From assembly GCF_020283565.1 (NCBI RefSeq), contig NC_060059.1:37378338-37442337 (forward strand): 64,000 nucleotides of DNA. The letters run 5' to 3'. Origin of the DNA: Trifolium pratense (Eukaryota; Streptophyta; Magnoliopsida; Fabales; Fabaceae). Below are positions 12,331-23,629 of this stretch, one piece after another. The position numbers and the translations under genes are program-made. The notes under the pieces were generated by a model. The model saw only the letters and a program-made list of their open reading frames with translations, ran no database searches and was not told the origin of the DNA. Position 1 is the first letter of the stretch. The number at the start of each line of letters is the position of its first letter.

Positions 12331-12590
12331 TTTTGATTAGGGATTCATTATCTTGTGGATGGAAATAGGCTCAGCTTATTGTTTTTTTTTTTACTGAAAA
12401 ACATAACAAATCAATTGATTTGCATGAGACTTTGTGTTTTTCTATGACTAGAGATTTCGTTTCCACTTACGGAGTTGGAATTGATTGTTTTCTTGCGGAA
12501 TAAAGTAGTCTCATCTCATTGTTTTTTTACTTAAATGATTAACAAATCAAGTGATTTGCATAAACTTATATGCTTTTCATTATTAAATGG
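12312..12590. repeat. Two diverged tandem copies, about 140 bp each
   Basis: The block starting AGAGAATTTGTTTCCACTT recurs at about 12451 as AGAGATTTCGTTTCCACTTA. Both continue to AACAAATCAA.TGATTTGCAT. The copies differ by many substitutions, so the duplication is old. Confidence 0.6.
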
Positions 12591-13689
12591 TTGGTTTTAT
12601 AAAGTATCAGCAAAAAGATGCCTTAAGATTGCTACATAAATATCGAAGGGTCATGATGCATCATTGGTGTTGTCTCTCAAGGTAGGAACAAAGTTCAAAC
12701 TGTCTGTACTCCTGGCTGTACCAAACTTATGTATACATGATTCTAAGACACTTGAACCATTAACTAATTCTAGTAGTCTTTTAAATTGCCGCGTTAATCA
12801 CGATAGTCCGTGATTAACTGAACTTATGCGAGTTCTTGAATGTGTATTTCACTGGTAAATTAGTTTTAAGTAAAGATACAGGACAAACTGCAATATGATG
12901 ATGGGTTTTACTTTTAGATGGCTTAGCCATGAAGCATTGCAGAATTGTGTAGCTAATGTGTAAGATTAAACTCTAGTAGTTGATTGATCAACAAGTCTTC
13001 TATATACATCAACATCAGAGAATAAGAGAGCAATGTTAAGATGATATTTTTAATGCAAGTTAGATGCCATGACTATAATGAACCACTTCCAATCTTTGAT
13101 GTAATTATACATCAAGTAGTTGCTTGATGTGTTTAAACTTAGATAGTGTAGTCCAAGCCAATGTAATGTCCCAAAGAAATACTAATGGTAGAATTGATTG
13201 GTTGTTGGTAATGTCTATGACTGATTGGAATGGAAGGAAAAGGGGATTGGGTTCAAGAGGGTATAAAATGAAACCTTTTTTTATAATTATAATGAAAGGA
13301 CCAATCAGAATGGATAGAAAAATCCAAAGTGTTGTTTATTTCTTATTTTCAACCAAGTTTAGCTCCGTCAAAAAAAAAAAGTACCAAGTTTACTGGTGAT
13401 TTGCTTAGAATTAGAACACCTTCAAAGATGAAGTGTATGTTCGGAAAATCAGTTTGTTTTGTAGCGGCGCCGTTATTTGTGAAACTTTAAAATGTAGCTT
13501 TTGTTAAAATTGTGGTAGTTCACTGTGATTCAGTCAATATAATTTGGAATCTTATACTAACTTAAAATGAGTCTCACAATTTAGCCCATAACATTTTTAT
13601 TATAAAAAAAAAAATGTATTTTTGTCTTAAAAATGTGTTGCTTATTTGGAATCTGGTATTCTGGTTACTCTAACAGCCATATAATACAC
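12591..13689. other. Intergenic, no gene seen
   Basis: No supported coding region. The frame at 13124-13399 has no motif and ends in a low-complexity stretch. Confidence 0.55.
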
Positions 13690-14946
13690 TTTTGACTATT
13701 GAAGCAGTAACTGGCCAAAACTAGTTCCAACCAGGTCTTTGCTCCACTGATGTAACATCATCTGCTCTGTTACAAAGCCACCATCAATATTCCTTCTTTT
13801 CCTTACCTAATAAAGAATCTTCCAAACTTCAATGTGCCTGCAGAAGGATACAGACATGGCTTTAGGAAGTTACAACAAACAATACAAACATGTTTTTTTG
13901 TTGACACAATACAAACATGTTGACCATCGATCGATAGCATGTTAAACCCATTTAAATAGTCGTAGAAAACAATCACCGTCTTAAATTTCACGCCTTTTGC
14001 TTGATCTTTTAAACATGTTGATCTTTTATATATCTTCATTCAACAATCTGGAAACTTCTTACCGCACGTGTTTATGGGGGCGATATGTTCCAATTAGTCC
14101 AAATAATTGAATATAGGCATCAAAAGTTCCCTCCATGATGTCATATTAAATTTCCATGCACATTATTCTTACTTTTGTTTTAAAGCAGTAAATATTTCCT
14201 GATAACTGATAAATGAAATCTGAAACAACAGTAAGATATCGCAATATTCATTGATGTCGAAATTTAAAAGTATAACATATATGATCAGAAATTACTTTAT
14301 TGTCACTAAAAGTGATTTGAACTGAAAGAGACATGTATCTAACAGAACTATATGATGAATAAAGTAGAGAACAAAAATCTAATTCAGATATTGGCCAAAT
14401 TTGTTGCTACAGAGTTCAACCATAAAACTAAAATCATCAAGGAAATTTCTATAGATCTTGACGTGTTTATTAATATTGAATTTCAATCAATCGTCATGTT
14501 CTAAAATTACATACAGAGCAACCCTTCAGCTCTTATACATATCACAGTTCCCCTAGATCCCAGGAACACAATAGTATCCCTGCAAAACTTTTTCCATCAT
14601 TGGCTGTAAAGCAATTAAAAGTCATTAGAACTTTTACAATCACAAATACAGCCAATATCGGTGCTAAACATACAACAGTGCAACCAATCCCGGGCTTCAT
14701 ACCCTTGGTTGCAGTTAAATATATTGCTGATCCATCCTAGCTCCTCCACATAGCAGAGATAAAACGTTTGAAAGCTTGAAATCAGCATCTGATCCTCGAA
14801 GGACTAGAAATCCCCCATTTGGGGCTCTTCTGGTTCGTCATGGCAATATGAACAGAGCAAAGTACGGTGATTATCTCCAGCTAAGAACTAGAAGAACCGG
14901 ACCCAAGCTTAAGTAAAAGAAAAAAAAAACTTTATCTATTGATGTG

Positions 14947-16197
14947 TTATTCCTCAAAAGATTGCATAGAAATTTTCTCCAATTGTAGTGGCCAATCTTC
15001 TCCAAGTTGCTGTGGATTTAGCTCCATCGCAACTTTAAAATCATGCAAAGATGCCGAGAACGGGTGTCTGTGTTCAGGCACAGGTTCTACCAACTTATTA
15101 GTACTATGCACATGTAAATTATTATTTGGCAATATACCATTTATGACCTTCCCCTGAACCCGCTGATTTGTGATAGGGGGCTTCCTCGGCTCTTTTGCAG
15201 ACCTGGCTACAGCTAAATCAACAGTAGACTTGATCAACCGTTTCAAGTATACATCCAACACACTATTCACCATACTTGCACATTCCGTAGAAACACCACC
15301 AAGACCCTGTGCCATTGCAATCTGCTCCATGCGCCTTCTTAACGTATCTGTGTCAGATAGCATACCTCTGTCATAACAACTAACAAAGTCACCTGCACTA
15401 TTCACAGGCAATGTTTTGCGGGCCCCACCTACACTTGCAGAGCAATAAGGGATCCCAAGTGGTGCTATCAGAGGACTTCTGTTAAAACTGAGTCGGTTTA
15501 ACTGCTCCACCTCCTCTCCATCTTCCACTGTCGATATTTCAGTCACCCCGTTGACATGCGTTCTTGGTTTTTCGGCTAGTCCCAGAAGAGCATTCTTAGG
15601 TAGCTCGGCAACTGTTTGAAGATGTTGTGTTGCTCGCTGATAGTCACATGAAGTAAGAGTTCCATTCTCCATGTCAACCTTGCTACAACTGTCTTCTGTA
15701 GCCGTGGATTGATGAGCAACTGAGTCAACTTTCCCATTTGGTCCAAGGGGACTTGGTCTATCTTTAAGCTTTCGATCTCGTATTCCAGACCGTAACTTAC
15801 GTGGGGACACCGGCAAAACTCCATTTGACCAAACAGAAACTTTGTGATTTGGGGAGTTCGAATTAGCAATACTCCGTTCATGTCCATCTTCCGTAGCAGG
15901 AGACAAATTAGTAACATATGCTCCTGACTTTGAAGGACCGGGTGGCTGGACCCGTGGCGGAGTCTTGGCTTGACAGGCATTCTTCAAAATAGACTTTATA
16001 AAATGATTGTGCAATGGAAAATTCCCCCTCCCGAGTACTCGAAAACATAACTTATCAAACTCACTCTTGCTCAACTTCTGACTCAAAAACCTATTCAGGT
16101 AATAAAAGTACCGTTTTGACTTGTCCGATCCAATCCTCTTTACAATCTGTACTTTCAACTCACCCAAATTGATTCTTGAGCTCTGTCGAGGTTGCAT
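14947..16197 (-). CDS. SAGA complex subunit ADA1/Tad1-like, copy 1 (416 aa)
   Basis: Single coding exon. The N-terminus (about 7-80) holds the SAGA-Tad1 pattern: SRINLGELKVQIVKRIG, KRYFYYLNRFLSQKLSKSEF, NHFIKSILKNA. The middle is poorly conserved. A second conserved block (about 240-330) has PLIAPLGIPYCSASVGGA, then LRRRMEQIAMAQGLGGVSTE and VLDVYLKRLIKS. The C-terminus ends in LHDFKVAMELNPQQLGEDWP and LQLEKISMQSFEE. ADA1 (yeast HFI1) helps hold together the SAGA histone acetyltransferase co-activator in the nucleus; that role is family knowledge. Copy 2 lies 7.4 kb upstream on the same strand, and the two proteins are co-linear along their full lengths. The ATG at 16197 sits in the same context as copy 2 (GAG-AA before ATG). 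Confidence 0.9.
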   Translation of the reverse strand: MQPRQSSRINLGELKVQIVKRIGSDKSKRYFYYLNRFLSQKLSKSEFDKLCFRVLGRGNFPLHNHFIKSILKNACQAKTPPRVQPPGPSKSGAYVTNLSPATEDGHERSIANSNSPNHKVSVWSNGVLPVSPRKLRSGIRDRKLKDRPSPLGPNGKVDSVAHQSTATEDSCSKVDMENGTLTSCDYQRATQHLQTVAELPKNALLGLAEKPRTHVNGVTEISTVEDGEEVEQLNRLSFNRSPLIAPLGIPYCSASVGGARKTLPVNSAGDFVSCYDRGMLSDTDTLRRRMEQIAMAQGLGGVSTECASMVNSVLDVYLKRLIKSTVDLAVARSAKEPRKPPITNQRVQGKVINGILPNNNLHVHSTNKLVEPVPEHRHPFSASLHDFKVAMELNPQQLGEDWPLQLEKISMQSFEE

Positions 16198-16930
16198 TTC
16201 TCAACAAATAGATTCATACACACAATTCAACAAAATCAGAAAACAACCCACCCACCAGTAACCTCAATTTGAGCCAAATTACAGTTACATCTATTTCCAA
16301 AGTACACAAAAATTACACAATCACACACCATTGAACATAAATCAAGCTCTACATATCCGAACACCCGATAGAAAAAAAACCAATTTTCAACACGAATAAA
16401 CTCACCCTTTTGCCCAAAATTCACAAATCAACAAACCAGACAATGCAAAACCAAATCTCAATATCCCCAACTCAAAAAACCTAGAGATCAAACTGCTAAA
16501 AAAAACACAAACCCAAAACACTAAATCACTTAAATCAAACCCAATTCAGTAAATTGTATTGTAAATCAAAACCCTAAGTTTGAATTTGAACAACCAAACT
16601 AAAGGGTCCGAAACACCAAGCTTGAAGCAAACATTACTACATCACTTGCACCAATCTGAAAAACCTCATTGCTTCGTGAAACCCCAAAAGCTCCAAACTT
16701 TGAATAATGAAGAGATCACTGAATTCAACAAAATTGAACAAAACAAAAAAACGTATAAATTAGAAAGTTATCGTTTTTTTGTTTCTGAAAAAAGGGAAAA
16801 TTTTGAAGAAAATGAAGAAGAAAAAGTGAAGGGTGTAGAAGAATACATTGATTGAACTATGAACAGAGTGAAGTTGAGGAATTTGCACAGAAATCTGGAA
16901 ATTTTGAGTTTGGTGTGTGCTTCATGTGTA
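16198..16930 (-). promoter_or_regulatory. Leader and promoter of ADA1-like copy 1
   Basis: Well conserved with copy 2, which suggests transcribed leader. On the minus strand there is a donor-like GGTGAGTTT (near 16410) and an acceptor-like TTGTTGAG just before the ATG, so a leader intron of about 200 bp is possible. A telo-box-like TTAGGGTTT (minus strand; AAACCCTAA-type on plus near 16568) is kept in both copies. Confidence 0.4.
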
Positions 16931-17227
16931 GCTCGATCTCTGCTAAGACAGTGTTCTTCTTCTTCCTCTTTGTTTCTTCTTTTTCTTTTTTCGTTTTAAT
17001 TTTTTTTTTTTTAATTTTGATTTTTTTTTTATTTATTTATTTACTCTTATCAAAGGTTTTCTCCCTCCTTATTATTGAAAGAATTTCAGTTTTCCCTCTT
17101 TTTCTTTCTATATGCCGGTTGTCAAAATTGCCCAAATTTGTCTTAGATTTTAGTGAGTTTTTTATTTTTTATTTTTTTTTATTTTTTTATAATTTGAATA
17201 TTTTTTTTTCTCAATTGCAAAGATTAA

Positions 17228-17990
17228 TCTATCGAGTGTTATATTGATATATGGTGTGACCATGTGTCGTGTCGTGTCTCCAATACCACTCTCTCCATCA
17301 CCCACAAATTTAAACCAGGGTCATGGTTCCTTAACTATCTGCAACGACGTCGCTGCAATTCTTCGTTCTTGATGTTCGTGATCTAGCTTTGAGAAGTATC
17401 TATTGTTGGTGGCTATTTGGTTTCGGTGGTGTTGCTCCAGGTCATTCTTCCTTAACAATCGGAGACGACGCTACAACTTGCTCTCTTCTCAATTTTTGTG
17501 TTGCCCTATTGATCGCGATTCAAGCTCCGACGAGTCTCTGTAGTTGGGAGTTCTTTGATTCCAACGATGATGTATTGTTTTGTTTCAAACAGTTGTTGTT
17601 CATGTTTGGTGTGCGTTCTCACTCTCAGATTATCTGATTGTTTTTGGATCTGTTGAGTTTTACAGGTTTCAAAGTTCAGGTTTGCCTCCAAAGCATTGAT
17701 GTTGTTGTTTAATATATGTATCATTTCTCGTTAATGATTTTCAGACAGTTTGTGATATCTTCGTCATCTATCTTTGACGTTAGACTGTGTGGGTCAAAAA
17801 AGTCTTTGATGCTTGTTGTGTCTTTTCGTAGCGGGTGTTGGTACGTAAATCGGTCTGTGTTGACAACCAATTCATTCACCGTCTTGAGATGTAAAGACTT
17901 ATACAATATATTTTTTTGCTATCTGGTTTCGCGCTGGTACGTGAGTTCGTTGTATAGTGTTTGTGGTGTGTGTGTTTGATTAGGTTTTAA
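17228..17990. other. Unclassified block, less AT-rich, absent from copy 2
   Basis: Sequence complexity and GC rise here. Two related stretches occur (CCAGGGTCATGGTTCCTTAAC near 17317 and CCAGGTCATTCTTCCTTAAC near 17438). No long frame has a recognisable domain. ADA1-like copy 2 has no counterpart between its leader and the next shared segment, so this may be an insertion, perhaps a retroelement part. I cannot identify it. Confidence 0.4.
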
Positions 17991-19096
17991 TTAGACCACT
18001 TTTGTTGTATTTACACTGTCTGTGTACATATTCTTGTTGATTATATGGTTTGATTGAGTTTGGTTAATGTCCTACAATATTCTTGTCGATTCATATTGTG
18101 TAATGTTTTTTTTTTACCAGAAAAAAGTGTAATGTTTTTTTTTTTTTAACATTGTTAGTTAATCATAATGGTTAGATTATTAAACTGTTAGACATAAAAT
18201 CATAACTTCTTCTAAAATCTCACAAATAATTTATTGTGATTAATTATGATGATGATGCAAGACTTTTTATAATGACAAATGTATCAAAATTAAACTATAT
18301 ATATATAGATAATAAATGTAAAAAATGCAAGGTTGGATAGCTTAACTGTTGAACTAAGTGCTAAGGATTTTGAGGATGGGGTTTAAATCCTAATACGTGA
18401 GAAAATATTAACAAAATAATCAACTACTAATATTGATCATTTGATAAAAATGTAAAAGTGAGTTGAATAATAAATTTGAGGAAAATTCTAACATGGATTG
18501 CCTCTATATAAGTGGTTAATCGTGGATCGATACTTAAGAAAATATTTAAAATTCTAATGATCATCTTAATTTTTACGATTAAAATAATAACTTAATTGAT
18601 GTCGGTTTGATTACAACAATGAAAAATAAGTTGTAATTCATATTAAATCGATGTTAATTTTGTCATTGTTTTAGACTTAAAAATGAGGAGAACCGTAATT
18701 TTTTATTTAAAAAATATTATCGATCATCATTAAAATTTCTAAGAAATTTAAGTATTGGTCCACAAGTGATCTCACCGTAGCACCAACCTTAAAAGTTAGA
18801 ATCCATTTTGAAGAAAAACTATTCTACTGGAGGAAAAAAAATATAGTACTATAACTTGTTGGTGTGAAATTGCAATTGGAACTGTAAAGTGAGTTTGAAT
18901 AAGATGGTCCTGCAAAAAATGGCTAAGTGTAGATTGTGTGAAGTCAATGATTGTACTCAAAATATATTGTGTCAAAGTCATGCTAGTTCAAAGGGAAACC
19001 CTACACACTACTTAGTACTTGGTTTACGTACAATTTGCCAATGGAATTTTTTGTTTGTTCTATTATGTTTTAGGTAAGGTTAATGGAAGTTTGTTA
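17991..19096. other. Intergenic; contains a segment shared with 26360-26480
   Basis: AT-rich. Around 18860-18970, the string TTGGTGTGAAA…ATGGCTAAGTGTAGATTGT…TCAATGATTGTAC resembles 26362-26440, upstream of ADA1-like copy 2. It is probably the far end of the same duplication. No gene seen. Confidence 0.45.
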
Positions 19097-19217
19097 ACGT
19101 GAGTTTAACTAAGTTGGTAGAGACATTAACATTTTATATGTAGGAGTTGAGATTTAAATTCCATATGCTCTACTTATTCACCTTAAAAAGTGGAATTTCT
19201 AATTACTAAGCCACTAA
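19097..19217 (+). repeat. tRNA-derived SINE-like repeat
   Basis: GTGAGTTTAACTAAGTTGG is followed by TAGAGACATTAACA and a decayed B-box region. Same family as the copy at 6802. Confidence 0.5.
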
Positions 19218-19443
19218 ATAATAATAAAAAGAAAGTAATGAAAGCTCACTTGGTATATTATACCACCAATAAAAAAGATAACCAAATTTAGACTCGTGGG
19301 ACAACACGTGTCATGTTAATTTATTTTTTCTATTCATCAATCTATTTAATAAAAAATTGGCAAATATGTAAAGTATGAGTTTGATCATCAAACACCTTAT
19401 TTATCTACCTTAAGAGTGTAATACCTAATGACAAGGTTATCCC

Positions 19444-20092
19444 TAGGGATGTAAATGGATATCCATGGAGGTGGATAATATGATATTCGTATATGTCCCG
19501 TTGGATAAATATGATATCCGTATCCGCTCCGTATTCGTGCGGATATCCACTAAGCGGGTAATCCGCAAATTTTGAGGTATCCGCGGATATTAACATATAT
19601 TCATGGATGATAATTTTTAAATTAAAAAAAAAACATATTTTTTCTAATTACCAAAATTTCTTCAGCTTTTTTTAAAGAAGTAAAAAAAATATTAACACAT
19701 AATAATATTCATACATTTCACTTTCAATTTAACAATAAAAATCACTATTCATTTTTCTTCTTTTGACCAAAACTTAATATAATATCTATATATTTCTCTT
19801 TTAAAAAAATATTATACATACATTTCTACATAATATAAAGTTCTATACGAAATATAAAAACCTTGTTTATATTTAATAACTAAGGATATTTAAGTAATTT
19901 TCTTATTTATTAACGGCTACGGATATCCGCGGGCGCGGGTACCATTAAATCCGCATTCATATCCATTAAGTAGCGGGTAGTTAAATTATTCATTTATTTT
20001 ATCTACGGATATTCCACTAAGTTATCTGTCCCGTATTTGTGACGAATTTTATCCGTGGATATCCGTGAGTACGGGTATTTTTGTCATCCCTA
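19444..20092. mobile_element. Non-autonomous hAT-type element, 649 bp
   Basis: Ends are TAGGGATG and CATCCCTA, exact inverse repeats. The flanking 8-mers are GTTATCCC (19436-19443) and GTTATCAC (20093-20100), a target duplication with one mismatch. Sub-terminal sequence is full of GGATATCC/GGGTA motifs on both sides, as is usual for hAT elements. There is no transposase; the interior is AT-rich. Confidence 0.85.
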
Positions 20093-20293
20093 GTTATCAC
20101 TTATCAAGACTCAAGCCTCTGAAAGACTCAAACTATAAAAATTTCATTTAATAAAGATGTCATTTAATAAAGATGTCTTATATTCTATTATTTGTAAAAT
20201 TAAATTAATAAAATTTTATTTAAAAGGAATATAGTCTCAATAAAGGATTTAACTAAAACTTAAAAAATAACATTATTTGTGCTAAGATGTAGT

Positions 20294-20646
20294 CAGGGCC
20301 AGCCCTGAGTTTTTGGAGATCATATGCAAATATAAAAAGTGGCCCTTTATAATAAATACAAACGCAATTTTAAAAAAAAATTATCCTTGATTTAAATTAC
20401 AAGTAGCATAAAAAAATAATCATAATTGCAATTAACGTAAAAAGAGTCCTAGTCTAATCAATAACAATAAAATATTTTCTAACTACTTACTCTCTAATTT
20501 ATTAAAACTACAACTTCATAAAAGAGATTATGGACACGACAATTGAGTTTTTGCAGTTTGTTGTATAATATATTAATTTTTGCATTCCATCATTTTTAGG
20601 AGGCTCGATGCCAACACATGGTGCCCATGTGTCTGGGCGGGGTCTG
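20294..20646. mobile_element. Non-autonomous hAT-type element, 353 bp
   Basis: It starts CAGGGCCAGCCCTGA and ends GGGCGGGGTCTG (reverse: CAGACCCCGCCC), so the inverted ends are imperfect. The flanks are a perfect 8-bp duplication, GATGTAGT, at 20286-20293 and 20647-20654. A decayed relative of its left part appears near 29245-29345. Confidence 0.8.
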
Positions 20647-20654
20647 GATGTAGT

Positions 20655-21824
20655 GTGGGCCCTTTTACATTGTCTTTAATCGACCCTTATTCAAGTTCAT
20701 TTTTAAATTTATTCTTTAGTGCTGGTTTCTAATTATCTTATGAAAATCAACCTCTATTTTTTATCTTGAACATCTCGTTAGTGTGTGTTTGATTTTGCGC
20801 CAGTAAAAGTTGATTTTATATTTGAATCTTCAATATTAAATATAAAGTGGTATGTGTTTGAATACCTTTACAAGAAAAATAATTTGTATGAAATATGTTG
20901 TTAGAATATTTTATGTCAAAATTATTTTTGAGCTTGTAAATTACCAAAAAGAATTTTAATATGTATGTGTTTAATCTTTCGTTGATGTAGACACTACTAT
21001 TTGCAACTTCCATTGGAATTAAGCTTGGACACAATAATTTAAATGAATAAATATTTGAGCAATGTTGTATGAGGACATAGGTAGCTAGAGGCTTGGTCGT
21101 GGTTTATGAATTGCGGTACTTATTTAAGTATTTAACTTTTATGTGTTATGAGATCATCATTATACTAAGATCCCGTTTGGATTTAGCTTAATTTTGAGCT
21201 TATAAAAATAACTTATATAAATCAATAAACTCTTAAGTTTTCAATAACAAAAAAATTGTTTTTATAAGCTATTTTTTCATAAACTATTGAAAAACTTATA
21301 ATAACATATAAAAACTTATTTATGATTGGTCAATAAAAACTGATCTTGAACGAGATAAAATATACATTTTGAACTATTAAAAAATATTTCAACTGAATTT
21401 TTTCGAGTTAACGATAAGAATCATAAATTACTAGTATGAGTTAAGGATGCATCTCATCCGAAACACGCATATCATCCGAAAACGCGCGCACGCATATCAA
21501 TGAGCATAAATTCAAAGAACACATCACAAACTTAATAGTACTACAAATTAGTAATCAGTCAATAATCACTTAAAAGCTGTACCACCAATCAGTTACTTCT
21601 GAATAGTGTCCTTTTTACCCTTTCATGCAAGTTTAAAAATTTCAATTAATTCAATCAGTAATCATACTAAAGTACTACTACCAAGTACTATAGGACAATT
21701 GCAGAAAAATCTTAGCATGCAGAAAAATCTTTCCATCTTTCTAGATATTTGCAAATAGCCACTTCTAGTTCTAGTTTTCTCCAATTTCCATAGATGGCAG
21801 CACCAGCAGCAGCTATTTGCAGAA
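20655..21824. other. Intergenic with MITE fragments
   Basis: Near 21172 a CCCGTTTGGATTTAGCTTA left end matches the MITE seen complete at 60018-60240. The frame at 20816-21034 lies in AT-rich repeat-like sequence and is not supported. Confidence 0.45.
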
Positions 21825-23629
21825 CTTTTGACTATTACAGCAGTTACTGCACAAAACTAGTTTAAGGACAATTCTTTGCTCCACTAAATCCATGTCATAC
21901 GTTCAAAACTTCTACTTCCATATCTGCATAAAGATGTCAGGATGATGCATAAAAAAGCACTCAGATACAGACTTACATGGCTTTTGGAAGTATCCTATTA
22001 AAATAATGCATATATAATATATTCAACATTTGGTTCAGACTATGTCCTTGAAGGTACAATGTGTAAATGAGAAATCTGAATGTTAATTCAATATAGAAAA
22101 AATAATAGTCAAACACTCAGCACTGAATCAAGTAGAAAATAGCTTTAATAAGTAGTAACCAATTAAATTACTATTATTTAGCATACTTCTATTATTTAAT
22201 TTTTTTGACACTATCATGCTTCTATTACTATTATTTAGAGCTGATAAATCTTCATAATTTTCATGCATGCATTGCACATAGCAGTTCTTATTTTAAATTT
22301 TAATGTCTCTCACATAGCATCTTTCAGATAATTGTTAATATTTTTGGAATCATGTTATCTTACTAGAAGCACACAGTGCAATAAAAATCAAATTTATTAA
22401 GACCTTTCAGTGATCAATTTGTAACAGATAAATGTCTCAAAAAACCTCATGATTGATTCGTGATTGCCGATCATTTCCATGCATAATGACTCTTAAGTAA
22501 CAAGCTCAAAGTATCAGATTACTGCTGTAGTATATTGTTCACCATATTCTCAACAATACTGTGTTTTTTTACTATATCTTGAATTCTGTGAGAATCAAAA
22601 ATATATACTTACAGCAAGAATATATCAAGTCAGACGGTGAAAGAAGCTAATATTGAACATTCAATGTTTTACATAAATAGCATTCAGGCGAGCGCGCAAA
22701 ATTTCCGGCAGAGTTGTCAGTTGTCATATGAAATTTTCAAGGACTTTAGGCTTACTCATGTTATAATTCCAAAAGCAGTAAATTATTTTCCTGATAACAG
22801 ATACCAAAAGTGATAAAAAACAGATGAAATCTCAAACGGTAAGATATGATACCACAATATTCATTTACCAGAAAAGACTACATATTGTATATTAAATTGA
22901 TGGCAAAATTTAATGGTACAACATATGATCAGAAATTCATTTATTGTCACCAAAGTTATTTGAACTAAAAGAGACATGTAACTTACAGATCTACATTATG
23001 AATAAAGTAAAAAACAAAAAACTAGTTCAGAAATTGTCCTAACTTGGGGCCATGAAGTTCAACTATATAAAACTGATATCAATATCATCAAGGTAATTTC
23101 AATAGATCTTGACGTGTTATTAATATCAAATTTCAATTAATCATCATATTCTAAAAATACATACAGAGCAACCTTTCAGCTCTTCTTATACATGTCACAG
23201 TCCCTTGATCCCAGCTACACAATAGTATCCCTGCAAAACTTTTTCTAAGTCTCCTCATTGGCTGTAATGCAAACAAAAGCCTTGAAATTTCTTGCCATAG
23301 CAACAGTACAGCCAATACCAATGCTAAACATACAACAGTGCAACCAATTTCTGGGCTACATTTGATAATACCCTTGGTTGCAGTTAAATATATATCTGAT
23401 CCATCCGAGTTCTGCATATAACGGATATAAACATTTGGAAGCTCAAAACCAGTATTTGATCATGGAATGGAGAGAAATTTCTCCATTTTTGAGTCATCTG
23501 GTTCATCCTGATAATAAGATCAAAAGTCAAGTAAACCGATAATCACCAAAGTACTGGTGAGCCATCAGAACCAGAAGAAACAGATCCAATCTTTGCTTAT
23601 GAAAAAAGAAAAATAATCTTATTGATGTG

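Larger units (their letters stand above)
13690..17115. repeat. Segmental duplication, copy 1 (ADA1-like gene plus flanks)
   Basis: Non-coding sequence on both sides of the gene matches copy 2 (about 21825-25930). Downstream, AAAACTAGTT and CTTTGCTCCACT are shared, and ACATACAGAGCAACC with AATAGTATCCCTGCAAAACT. Upstream, CACTTGCACCAATC, AACCTCATTGCTTCG and AGCTCGATCTCTGCTAAGA are shared. Edges are by eye. Confidence 0.8.

Noticed and set aside
17389..17637. 82-codon frame in the unclassified block
   Set aside because: No recognisable motif, and the overlapping minus frame is equally long; not supported as a gene.
23151..23417. 88-codon minus-strand frame with a hydrophobic stretch
   Set aside because: The duplicated counterpart near 14520-14780 is broken by stops and indels although the DNA is conserved; better explained as 3' UTR of the ADA1-like gene.
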